Shown here in pieces: positions 21,922-32,783 of a stretch of 64,000 bases of DNA. A program made the position numbers and the translations under genes. Every line of letters starts with the position of its first letter. The stretch's first letter is position 1. The notes below the pieces were generated by a model that did not search any database, was not told the DNA's origin, and saw only the letters and a list, made by a program, of their open reading frames with translations. This DNA comes from Stenocarpella maydis (lineage: Eukaryota; Ascomycota; Sordariomycetes; Diaporthales; Diaporthaceae), in assembly GCA_002270565.1 (NCBI GenBank), contig NQMI01000030.1, positions 124,001 through 188,000 of the forward strand, in the 5' to 3' direction.

Positions 21922-22591
21922 AAGACTGGTTATCTCGATGGACATATAGCGGGGATAGTGACGTCCTGTATTTGTAAGCTATGTTTAAGTAGACAAGGAA
22001 CGGTTGAGTCACAGGGTCTCCACAATGATGTTTCGATTTCCTCCTATGTAGCTGTGTTGCTGCAATAATGTACATGTGAAAGACTAGACTTCTCGCTTCA
22101 ATAACCTAGGCAAACGAATTGCACTTGGAGCAAGTGTCTCCAAGCACAACCACCAAAGAAGTTCGATCAAAATATGTAATTGCCAGGCTGCTTTCTCTGA
22201 AGCCATATGGGCTACGGGATGTTGCCGGTCAGCTTCGGCGCCAAACTCCGGAAAGAAGGTTGGTTGGTTCTGGCCGCTAACCCTAAATACCGTGGATTAC
22301 CTGGGCCTTTAGGTAAGATTACACACTCGTTTAAGTCGGACAGTTCCACATAAGGAAGTTCCGTGATTCCAGCGTGATAATCTAATCTAATCACGCACAG
22401 CACAGTCTGCCGCCAAGACCAATCCTGCACCAGCTGACCTCCAATGCATCTTGTTTCTGTCAGGTGAAATAGGTATCGATACTGTTTGCAATTGGATAGC
22501 AAAGCTGTTGGTCTAAACGACGACAATAACTCACTTACTCACCAAGATTGCTATCTTGTCTAGGGTATAATTTTGAAACCATCGCGCAGAA
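21922..22591. other. Intergenic region
   Basis: About 670 bp between UstYa gene 3 and the acyltransferase pseudogene. No supported gene, repeat or transposon end is visible. Confidence 0.4.
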
Positions 22592-24289
22592 ATGGCGCCT
22601 ACTTGGGAGGTAAGGTTATCCTCAACCGAAAGAGTCTTCGCTATTTAAGTTTACCTAACTAGGGATTTCAACGTAGAAAATAATAATAAAGTATATTTTT
22701 TAATAATAGCCGGCTTGCACCGATGTCAGCACCAGAACGCCTTGTCGCATTGTCGCTGCTAGATGCCACGACAGCCAACTTTTCCTTCACCAGCGCCCTC
22801 TGGCTGCTGGAATGCCCGGCAGGTGCATTGGGTGATGGATCCAGCTTGTTGCATCATTTCCGCAGCTCATTGAAAGCAGCCCTGGAGTTCTATCCATGGT
22901 GGTGTGGTCGACTAAAGTCTGTCACGTCGCTTGATGGCACTGTCGAGGATGAAACAGCTCGGCAACTCCCACGGCATGCCCGGCGGTATGGTCGTATATA
23001 CGCTCACTACGGTGTCCCTGATCAATATCCCGGCGTCGAGTTCATTACGGCCACAAGCTCCACCACGCTGGATGATGTGTACCAGACCACCCGCCCGCAG
23101 GAGACGCCGCTGTGGAATCAGACCGGGCTATCACTCAACTCGTTCGGTCTCTCCGCCAACATGGCCAGCGCCCTCGAGACAAACGAGCCCGTCACGGGCA
23201 CACGGCGTCCCCTGCTGGCGGTGCAGGTGACCGAGTTGGCCTGTTGAGGTATAGCCTTAGCTGTGAAAGGTGCACACCCGCTGGCCGACATCACATCCTT
23301 GGTACATTTTGTGAAGGACTGGGCCAGTCTCAGCCGCTCGGCTCTAGACTCGAGCACGCCCAACATTGAACCTGTTATTCTCGACCCCGGTCTCCTGGAC
23401 TCCAAGGCGGCTGGTGATATCAATGCCGACGAAGCAGACCCATATCATCCGTCAGGCAGACAGCCTGCCTCTGCACCGGTACGACTGGTGGACGTCGCCA
23501 GGCGGGCCTGTGTGGGCTACCAAGAAACACAGCGTGTTCCCAGAAGATTTGGCTCCGGCGGGACGGCCGATCCCCTGGTCCGAGTGGGATTTCGCTGCGC
23601 CCGTCTCTATTTATATCATCCACTTTGGCCGTACCCAGATAGATCTTCTCCCCAGGGAGCCTACAAAGAGCGCCGAGGGGCCCGACTACATTCGCATCAG
23701 TAAGCACGACGCCATCCTGGCCCACATCTGGTCATGCATCGTGCGTGCTCGCCGGCTGGGAGAGGATCTTAACCCGGTGCACTGCGACCTTGTGCTCGGA
23801 GTGCGTCCCGCGCTAAAGCTCAGCGAGGCGTTCATGGGATCTCCTATCATTATGGTCAACATCGAGATGGCCGGATCAGACGTGACAGCCAAGACTAGAT
23901 CAGGAGGCAGTGAGAGCAAAATCGCCAGGCGCATTCGTGACACTTTGATTGAGACGAGTAATCCCACGAGACTGCCAGCACATCTCCACAGTGTAGTTTC
24001 CGAGAAGTCGCCCCAGCGCCTATGGCAGGCATTCCTGGGCCGACGCCGCATTCTAGTAACAACCTGGGCACGTGCGGGCATCTACAATGTCGACTTCGGT
24101 CTCGGGTCTGGAATTCCATATGCTGACGCTGTGCTCCCGGCCATGGACGGAGGCGTCTTGATCAAAGAGGGCCCGTCGTCACCGGCGCATTCGTGGACGG
24201 ACAATGGTGTGGATGTAACTGTACACCTTCGCACTGAGGATATGGAGCGCTTGGTGCTTGACCCGCAACTCTTGCCTGTATGTACTTAG
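22592..24289 (+). pseudogene. BAHD-type acyltransferase, broken
   Basis: The protein resembles fungal transferases of the BAHD/trichothecene acetyltransferase type: a catalytic HxxxD as HPLAD (about 23275), a structural DFGxG motif as VDFGLGSGIPYADA (near 24085), and the usual middle block RISKHDAILAHIWSCIVRAR. Two clear breaks exist: an in-frame TGA at 23245-23247, shortly before HPLAD, and a one-base frame change near 23435-23450, between the Asp/Glu-rich segment and IIRQADSLPLHRYDWW. The likely original start is at 22592 (MAPTWEVRLSSTERVFA), separated from the next coding block by an AT-rich stretch at 22645-22715. The family transfers acyl groups from CoA. It may once have acylated the locus product. 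Confidence 0.8.
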
Positions 24290-24642
24290 GTAAATCTAGT
24301 GAGAATACCATTTCCACAGCGGCCTTGAGGCCTGTGTGTGGTTATCGGTGTACTTCTTCATTCTATGTGTTTTATGTTAAGTACTTGAATAATTCCATAT
24401 TTTGTCAGTCGCCACACACGTTGCAAATATTTGAGGGGAAAAAAAGGGGAGCTCTAGTACCGGCTGTTCTTGTTTGTTTGTTCTAAATACAAAGCGGATG
24501 AAGAGAAGAGTACGGATCCCCATCTTTCCGCCGAATAATGCGTTCGGGGTTGAATCAGCATAGTCCCTTAACGTTTGCATGACCACGACTCATAGGAAGA
24601 CCACACAGTAATGAGCTGATCTAATGCTTTCTGGGTTTGAAT

Positions 24643-26761
24643 TTACCTCCTCCTCTTGAACAGAATGCGGCAATTTGGATTCGGCAGATTCTGTGTCTCG
24701 AATATCAGACTCTTCGGACGTTGTTCTCCCAGGCACTTGTCCGCTTGTGACGGCGGAGGGAATTTGAAATCATAATTCCTCAGCAGGTACACCATAATAG
24801 CCTTAATCTCAGCCAAAGCGAAGAAGCGACCGAGACACGCGTAACGACCATACCCGAAGGCCATGCTTGAGGGGTGAGCAGCTGCGAATGCGGTAGATGG
24901 CGCCTGGTTGTTCTCTGGTCCTGTGTGAGAATTGCTCGCATCCTTGGCAAACATAAAGCCTTTGAAGCTCTCAGGGTCAGGAAAGATTTTAGGGTCCACA
25001 GAAATGGCGTGCGCTGGCAGGCCAATGGTCGTGTTGGCTGGGATCACAAAGCCGTCCGAGAACGCGTAGTCTTTGGTCAAGACTCGCTCAAAAGTGATTA
25101 AAAGTAGAGGATTGAAGGGTTGGCTCTCCTTCATGATACTGTCGAGCTTCACCATCTGTTGGAACCCTTGGCGGGAAATGAGGCCTTTCTCGTTCAGGTT
25201 CTGGTCGGTCTCCTGGCTGAGCGGTTCGATGTACTCCGGCATGGTACAGAGGTCATAGAGAAGCTGCGTCGGTGCCGCAGCGCTCGTATGAATGGCCTCA
25301 AAGCTCACTTTGAGCAAGATTCCCGCGACTGAGGATAAAGGTTCGCAAGTTAGTAATTGCAGTTCATGTTGGATGGGTCACGTATTGCAATACGAGTGGG
25401 GTGTTGTTCTTGTATTTCTCTCTGTCTCGAGTAGTGGGGCAGTGGGCGAAGCCCCCAGCCATCTCGGGTCTATATAGTGGGTGGGATATTTGCTTATAAG
25501 CCAACTAACGCCCTCTGGCTACAGTACCGTGGCGTAGCGATAGCCCACCAATGTGCTGTTGCACACTACTATTGCCACAGTTCAAGAACTTTCTGGAAAG
25601 TACTTACGGAAGGTGTAGTCTCTCTTGGCGCCCTTAACATCTTCGTCCATCCATTACAACAGGTCAGAAGCTTTCGAGCCCGTGGAAGCCCGTTCCTTTA
25701 GCAAAGGAATAGCGGCCTGCTCGGCGGCGGCATAATATTTTTTGATATTCTGAATAGCCGGAATGAAGCGCGCTACCAGCGGTTTGAGAAACTCGGTGAA
25801 CTTCTTCAATTCTTGGGCCCCAGTAAAACCGCCGGTGGCGAAATCAATTGAGGATTGGATCCATTCTTTGTTTCGACTCAAGGTGGTGCCACCAAACATG
25901 CGACTCGACACACGTGCTACGATCTGGGTGATGCGGTCCATGACGTCTACCTCAGTCCAGTCTGTGTGTTGCACCGTCAGCTCACATCTAGTAGTGTCAA
26001 AAGACTACCATAAAGCAATGACAAACATACCGTCTCATGGTGGAAAGGCATCTTCGAAAGCGTCCTTTATCTCTTCTTAAACGTGTTCCATGACGGTCTT
26101 TGCCAGAGTTAGCCAACTTGCTGAATACCTCGCACAGTCACGAAAAAGGTCTCACTTACACAGGTTACGGTTAAGTTGTCAGCGGACGACGCGGGGATGC
26201 AACGTGGAGCGACTACCCATTGTGGTGTATTTACCTTCAAACATCTGTGATAAATATCAGCTTGCGGGTCTAACGTTATGTCGCAATTTGTGGCAATTAT
26301 TTGGACCTCAATGAATGTCGCCACAAAGTCGACCTCGTGTACTGGAGCTGATTTGAGATCTTCCAGATACTTGACAGGCAGCATTAGGCGTTCCCCCAGC
26401 TTACTCGGGACGTAGAATAATCCCCCATTTATCTATTAAGAGTCAGTCTCTTATATAAGGTCAGGTAAACATGGGGGGGGGGGTAAATGGTACAGACCTT
26501 CCAGTAACCATCCAAAAGCATTATCATGCTATTGTGAACAAAGTCCATTCGGCTGCTCTTGATAGAGCCTTTGTCCGCACCCCCTACAATATGGACTCTG
26601 GCGACATACCGTTGTCTTGGTGTTGATGTTAACCAGGACACGCTTGCAGCGGCGATCAAAAAAACCACGACAATTATGATTGTACGTGAAGATGGCGTCA
26701 CCAGTAGCTTGTTAGGTCCGAGATGACCCAGTGCGTCGTGGGAGAGTTTTTCGACAGCCAT
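24643..26761 (-). pseudogene. Second cytochrome P450, degraded
   Basis: Starting at 26761 there is a membrane anchor (TIIIVVVFLIAAASVSWL), then LPVKYLEDLKSAPVHEVDF (about 26380), TEVDVMDRITQIVARVSSRM (about 25955), the I-helix and acid region near VSFEAIHTSAAAPTQLLYDL (about 25310), and a heme loop FGYGRYACLGRFFALAE (about 24850) with Cys present. This is the pattern of the ent-kaurene-oxidase-like fungal P450 group. At least three in-frame stops interrupt it: TAA where DLLQWMDED is expected (25654-25656), TAA before EEIKDAFEDAFPP, and TGA after that block. The two TAA codons fit C-to-T changes at CAA. A solo LTR sits in the intron at 25330-25615. Not functional as read. Confidence 0.85.
25367..25579 (-). 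repeat. Solo Copia LTR inside an intron of the P450 pseudogene
   Basis: Inverted copy of the LTR at 10792-11004 (begins tgttggatgggtca, ends attgccaca). A perfect 5-bp duplication, gttca, lies at 25362-25366 and 25580-25584. The flanking gtaagt donor (minus strand, about 25614) and the ctcag acceptor (about 25330) show that the LTR lies within an intron, so by itself it did not disrupt coding. Confidence 0.95.
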
Positions 26762-27188
26762 GGTAGCTTGAACACAGTCGTGGAACTACCTTGAAATTTC
26801 AGAACAAGAATATCAGTCAAACTGGTTAACCCTCATGGAATGTTTAGAAAAGTATTGAATATCAGTCCCTTCAGAAACAACAAGTATAACTGAAGAGCTT
26901 ACGGAGGAGAAAGGGCGTCCATAAGGGTGCCTAGGCACTGCCCCTTTGGGCTCCAACCCCTGCATGCACCAATCGGTCTAGGTTCCGAGCGAGAGAGTAG
27001 CCATTTTCAACAAACTCCGCAGCTGATAGTAGACCAGCCATTGCACCTCATTTCGGTACCGGTTCCTACACTGCTTGCCTAAGCAGCATTTGTATATATG
27101 GCATTGAATACATGTATTCTGCTCTTAGAGGGAAGACCGTCAGAAGGTGATTTTGCTAAACAAAAATTGAACTGGAAGTACCATCGCA
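26762..27188. promoter_or_regulatory. Divergent intergenic region between two pseudogenes
   Basis: About 430 bp between the starts of the P450 pseudogene (minus) and the sulfhydrylase-like pseudogene (plus). It presumably held both promoters. No other feature is seen. Confidence 0.4.
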
Positions 27189-27701
27189 ATGGCATCCAAA
27201 GACGCATTCACCCCATACAAAGTGGACACCAGTATTGAAGAAGCACGCGGCTTTGATACAAGACAAATTTATAGTGGTGCAAGAGCTGACCCGACGACCA
27301 AGGCCAGGGCTGTGCCAATTTATGCAACTGCTGTAAGTAGAAGGGGCTTCTAGTGCTATTTTATATTTGTTTGAATATCCAGACGACTAAAGGTAACTCC
27401 TATCAAGTCATACGTCTTCACAGGCAGTCAAAGTGCCCGCAGGGTTTGCAATAACCAAGAAACCCGGATACATCTATTCGCGGATTGCAAATGTACGTGC
27501 CGGTTCTACCATTCCCCCAATGAAGAGGACTTGATGTTGATGAGGTTTGCAGCCTAATGTGGAAGTTCTAGAGAAGCGCGTGGCAGCGCTAGAGGATGGA
27601 ACAGCTGCCGTGGCATGCGCTTCCGGGCAGTCGGCTGTCTTCCAGACCATCATATGCCTCGCACACTTGGGGGACAACATTGTCACGTCGACAAACCTCT
27701 A

Positions 27702-30700
27702 CCATAGCGGATCACCATTCGGGATACCCCATGTGCCGGGACACCCAAAATTCTCAACCCCCACACAAATCAACAAACTTTACTTACACGTTTCTTAACA
27801 ACCATTAAAGCTATTCACAATCCGAGACCATAGATATATAGAGAATTACTTAATGAACATTATAGACTATTCCAAAAGTAGATTAGCGCCCTTCCCGGGC
27901 AGTTTATTCTAAGTGCATAATTAACCCTAAATGCTAAATTAGAGAGGACTTCTTACATTCTACAGACCGAATCCTTAATGCTAGAGACCCAATTGCCCAC
28001 TATAATACCTAACTATACTAAGGATAACGTAGCTAATGCCCTATATGACATTATTAATAATAAAATATCTCTAAATAAAGCCACTAAGAAGCATAATGTG
28101 CCTATATCTACCCTATCTGCTCGTAAGAATGGCCATGCTATAAAGACCAATCCTGAGGCCCAACTATTAAATTCCTAACTATCTAGTGTACAAGAAGACC
28201 ATATTATTAAGTGGATTATATAATAAAAAAGGCTTGGTTGCGCCCCAAGCTATTCCTAGATTAGAAATATAGTAATAAAGGTTATTAAATAATATAGTAA
28301 GTTGCAGCACCGTTTTATGCACTACCTCCTTCAGGCATACTTGATTTTTCGACCTCTTTAAGAACTAACCCCTATTTCAATACTTAATTTCTCGATAACC
28401 ATTGAAGCTATTCACAATTAGATAATGACCCCTTGCTCTTTAAAGCGTGCACTATAATACACTCCATTTCCTTGACCTTATCGTCGTCCTCTGACTCGTG
28501 GTCTTCTAGTGTTTCGCGGGGCTCCTCCTTTAAGAGTCCCATCATAGCCCTCTCCTTTGTAATAGCTACAATACTAATGAAGGCTTTATTTAGGTTTGGG
28601 ACTACCCTCCTCTTCTTCTTTAGCTCTGCTGCTCTAGGGCAGCTATAAGGACCTGATTTTCAGCCTTTATAGTGATAGTATGAGTGGCTAACTCGTTAAG
28701 CCTCTTGCAGACCTTTTAAAAGAGGAGGTGAATAGTAGGGGATTTATGAATATTGCTAACGCTATATAATTCTGATTGAATTGCTATAATATGCTTAGAG
28801 GAATGTAGTGTTTTTAAATTTATTATAGCTAATTGCGAGTTAATTAGATTATTCCTTAGCCTGCTAGCATTATTAGCAATAGTAGTATTGTTGTTTTAGG
28901 CTAATAGTTGAGAGTTTTTTGCTTTTATTTGGTCCCTAGGCTAAATTCCTATTATAACCTATGCCTTCTTAATAATAGTAGTCTTTATAATGCTATTCTA
29001 TGACTTTTAATAAGCGTAAAGGAAGAATTCGTTGCTGGATTTCTTAGTGCCGTATTGTATTGCTAAGAGGGCTAAATTTTAATAATATTAACTCTTCAAA
29101 AGAGAGAATATACTAATATTAAGGGGCTAGAGGATATAGGAAGTATGGGCGGGAAGAAATACAGCTTAAATCTTTAATTTAAAGTAATGCTATATAAACT
29201 CTTTAGTAGTGTGTAAGGTATAGCTATTAAGAAGGAGGACCCTGTATTGCAAGGGATTAGAGGGATGGCTATTTAGCTTGAATATTATTATAAGCCATAG
29301 AAGACCTATCTGATTATTCATCCAGCCTATTTCTAAGGTTATAAATAACTAATTTCTAAATTCCTTAAGTTTAGCTAAAGGAAATTATTATTATTATATT
29401 GATTTGCCCCTAAAGATAATAATAGGGTTAAGAGCATTATTAGCCCTATTAATTCACTTAATTAAGGTATACTATATGTCATTAAGGGCTGTTTTTTTAA
29501 TAATTAAATTAACCGCTAAAGAGCCTATTATAAGGTGATTCTCCCCACTGCCTTCCTAAAAGCCTATCTTATTAGCATTATGCTAGAATTTAAGAGGAAT
29601 ATTAAGGAGCTTGGGTTCATTAAGGTGGTTAAAAAAGAGGTTAATATTTTTATATATAGCTACGTTTATATATCTATATTTGATATATATAGCCTTGAGG
29701 GTTTTTATTAAGGGATTTCTCATTAGGAATCATGTTATTTAATTCTTTCCTAGTGGGTGGTAGTTGGTAACGTTGGGAATAGTATTATTGGTAATACGGC
29801 TTGTAAGGTGCTGGAGAGCCGTATGTGATGGGGGGTGGCTTAGATGGCCCTAAAGAAGGGCCTAGTTGGCTAAAATTAACTTTTGAGTATATAATAGCTT
29901 CTGACGAGTTGAATTATACTTCTTATGAGTGGGTATCTCTTGAAGGTGATGGTATAGGCTATACCTGGAAATATAGTGGTCTCTGGATGCTTGTCGTTGT
30001 GACGTCCCATTGAGGAGGTCGGTAGCGGCAGCTAGGTATCGTGAAACAGAGATATAAGGCATACTGGAGGATAGAGAAGAGGATAAAGATTTAAATGGTA
30101 TAATTGATGAGAATATAGCATTTAAATAGAGGTTAAAATCGTTGAGTGTAGTAGGGGTGGTTAAGAAATCGGCGTCTGAAACCGGATGTGCGGGAAGGGG
30201 GTGGTGCGTGAAATGGTGCTGCGACTTAATAATTAGCCAGTTAGCAAGAAGTAGGTTGAGCGGTTTATTTAGCACAACCTAGAGGTCTATAGTAAAGCTA
30301 GCTATATACAAGAAGCCCTAAGGTTTCATAAGTTTACCCTAAGGGCAGTCAACTAGTATTTTAACATTCAAGAGGGTGAATACTTATAATTAAAGCTGGA
30401 GCTTACCATTAATATTGATAAAGTTAGGTTAATAGCTAAGTTTGGTATGCAAATTAATATTAATAAAGCTATAACTTTACATATTAATTAATCAAATATA
30501 GGATTAGATTCTCTGGTCGTAGGAACTTTAGAGACAAAGAAGGCACTAGTTAAATATAATCAGTCTAGGTGGTAGTTTACTATAATAAAGGCTATCATGT
30601 CTAATAATAAGGCCCTTAATCCGGGTATCATTTTTAAGGGCAAAGAACTCCAAGCATAGTGGTTTATTAATAAGTTCAAGAAAACCTGCCCATTATGGTA

Positions 30701-31828
30701 CTTTATTATATCTCCAAACAGCTGGATAAATAACTAGATAGGCCTATTGTGGCTCCAGGAGGTCTTCTTATTATAAATAAATACCCGCTAAAACGATAAT
30801 TCTAAGGTAATTCTATTAATATTAGATGGCTATTTTAGCCATACTTCTATAGGTATATGGCTAGGTTTTGTAATGTTAAGCTAATTCAACCAATTAACCT
30901 ATATAGGATGAATTTATGCTTTAAGAACAATGTCTTTTGCTGCTATTTACCAGCATATTGCTTACATGGACTTCAACTACTTGATAATGGAGTCTTTAAT
31001 ACTATAAAGGCGTACTATTATAGGCTCCTCAGCACGTGGCAGGCACTAATAGACTCTCAGCCTATGGACAAAATTAACTTCATTAAGGTACTCTAGCAGG
31101 CCAGATAGAAGGGATTTATGGAGAAGACTATCAAAAATGTATAGAAGACTACTAACAACTAGCCTATTAATCAATATAAAGCATTAATATACTTAGAATG
31201 CTAGGAGGATAAGGAGAAATATCAAGCCGAACCAGAAATTGATTCTAATAATAAGATACCTAAATCTAAGCGAGAAATTATAAACCTCACTAGCTTACAG
31301 GCTATAGCGTTAGAACGGCGCAAATTTAGAAAGATCAGCCTTACATTTAATGCAAAAGAAGCTAAGTTAGCCCTTACATATAAGAGAATTCGGGAGTTAG
31401 ATGCTTAAGTTGAGCGAATAAAGGCCAAGAAACACCAAGCCATCCCTAATCCAAATAAGAAATTCATGCAACTAAGAGATATTATAGGAGGCAATAATAA
31501 TACTAGGAATGCCCTTAATGAAGAGGCTAAGGCTAAAGAAGAAGTAGGTAGCAAGGCTGAAGTTGATATAGATGAAGAGTCTGAAGATAATGATGCAGAA
31601 AATAAGCCACTAGTAGAAGTACGGACCCATTCTAGCCGTGCATTCAAACTACCTATAAGATACACTAATTAAAAGAGCTACTTCTACACTTTAAAACTAT
31701 CTATAAAAAGTCTAGTCACAAGCAGAATTGAGTTGATGATGGCTTCCTGATGTTATATTGTTTTGGTGGGTATTCTCCAATTTGGCTGTCCCGGCACGTG
31801 GGGTATCCCGAATGGTGATCCGCCATGG
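27702..31828 (+). mobile_element. pogo/Fot1-type transposon inserted in the sulfhydrylase-like gene
   Basis: Terminal inverted repeats of about 55 bp: ccatagcggatcaccattcg at the left end and its inverted counterpart ending gaatggtgatccgccatgg at 31828. TA at 27700-27701 and 31829-31830 is the target duplication; removing the element with one TA restores the host frame exactly. The transposase is on the + strand: an N-terminal HTH segment at 27978-28178 (NKATKKHNVPISTLSARKNG), a DDE block at about 30810-31096 (ILDGYFSH, then CLHGLQLLDNGVFNTIKAYY), and a C-terminal acidic tail at 31466-31672. It is interrupted by another transposon at 28300-30226 and by stops, so it is inactive. Confidence 0.9.
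28300..30226 (-). mobile_element. Fot1/pogo-type transposon nested in the pogo element
   Basis: 1,927 bp bounded by inverted repeats that start agttgcagcacc (28300) and end ggtgctgcgact (30226), with TA at 28298-28299 and 30227-28 as target duplication. It belongs to the same family as the elements at 1-1020 and 1752-11534 (shared gggggtggtgcgtgaaa end). The transposase lies on the minus strand. Its N-terminal HTH region is readable near 29890-30090 (AATDLLNGTSQRQASRDHYI), but stops abound elsewhere. Confidence 0.9.
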
Positions 31829-32167
31829 TACAGTGACTCCTACAACCTCTTCAAAACATTACTCCCGCGCCTGGGTATAGCGGTTCGGTGGGTGCATGAT
31901 GTGGATTACATTGAGAGCTATCGCCGTTGGTTTGACGAGCGGACCAAGGTGGTATTCGTCGAGACCATCGGAAACCCGCGCATCAGCATCCCCGACTTAC
32001 AGGCCCTGGCCGACACTGCACACGCAGCCCACGTGCCCCTTGTTGTCGACAACACGTTTGGGGCTGGGGGTTATTGGTGTCCGGCTATCAAGCACAGGGC
32101 CAACATTGTAGTGCACTCCGCACTAAGACCTCACACATTAGTGCCATCAGATAAATGTGATAGTTGA

Positions 32168-32783
32168 TTGTACTCTAGACCCTCATTTGTTTAAATCATT
32201 GCTTAGCCATATGCTTTTGATTTCAGTTGACTTATTTAGCCTGGCAATGTTTTACATGTATTTCAAAATATTGATACCGGACCCAGGTGGGATATTTATT
32301 CGTGATTAGGCCTTGTAGTGAGAAGTTATCTGCTCTCTGATGGCCAATAAAAGATTGACGGGCTGGCTGATCGAGAGAATTGTCTTGGACCCAAGAGCTG
32401 TATGGACTCACGGTTCTCCAGAAACCTGCCTTAAAGCCAGCACACTGCATGTGTTTTTGGAGCTAGCTAGGGCAAGCTGAATGGGGTTTCAATATTGCTT
32501 CACAAAGACAGAAACAAAGTGATTGCACATGTTGTCACAGAACTCATCTACAGTAAGGCCTCTTCCGGAAATTTGAAGTTGGCAGAGCCCGCCTTTCCCA
32601 GGTCAGTGAGAACCAGTTCAAGGTGCGACCTTTTGTCTTCTGTTTTTTTTTTTTTTTTTTTTGCAATGCTTGTACGATGGAGCACAACCGCAAAACGCAC
32701 TGGCAGACTATACATAAGCTTCTCGCCCTGCCTAACACCATTCCTCAGAGTCTCCTAAATTGGCCAGATGAGAATACTTTCTT
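32168..32783. other. Intergenic region with a poly-T run
   Basis: About 600 bp between the end of the sulfhydrylase-like remnant and the 3' end of the aldosulose dehydratase gene. It contains a T run at about 32643-32662. No gene is supported. Confidence 0.45.

Larger units (their letters stand above)
27189..32167 (+). pseudogene. O-acetylhomoserine sulfhydrylase-like PLP enzyme, split by a transposon and truncated
   Basis: The N-terminal part (27189-27701) reads FDTRQIYSGARADPTTKARA, then [32 protein letters not shown] and [20 protein letters not shown]: the Cys/Met-metabolism PLP-dependent family. The frame is interrupted at codon 180 or so by the pogo element (27702-31828) and resumes at 31829 with YNLFKTLLPRLGI. 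It continues through FVETIGNPRISIPD and VVDNTFGAGGYW to ANIVVHSA. It then degenerates just before the SATKW segment that holds the PLP lysine in this family, so the C-terminal third is missing. A one-base frame break also lies near 27425-27450. Normal role: sulfide or thiol addition to O-acetylhomoserine. Clearly dead. Confidence 0.88.

Noticed and set aside
25367..25579. LTR first suspected of interrupting a P450 exon
   Set aside because: Donor and acceptor motifs on both sides place it in an intron; the stops in the exons are what break the gene.
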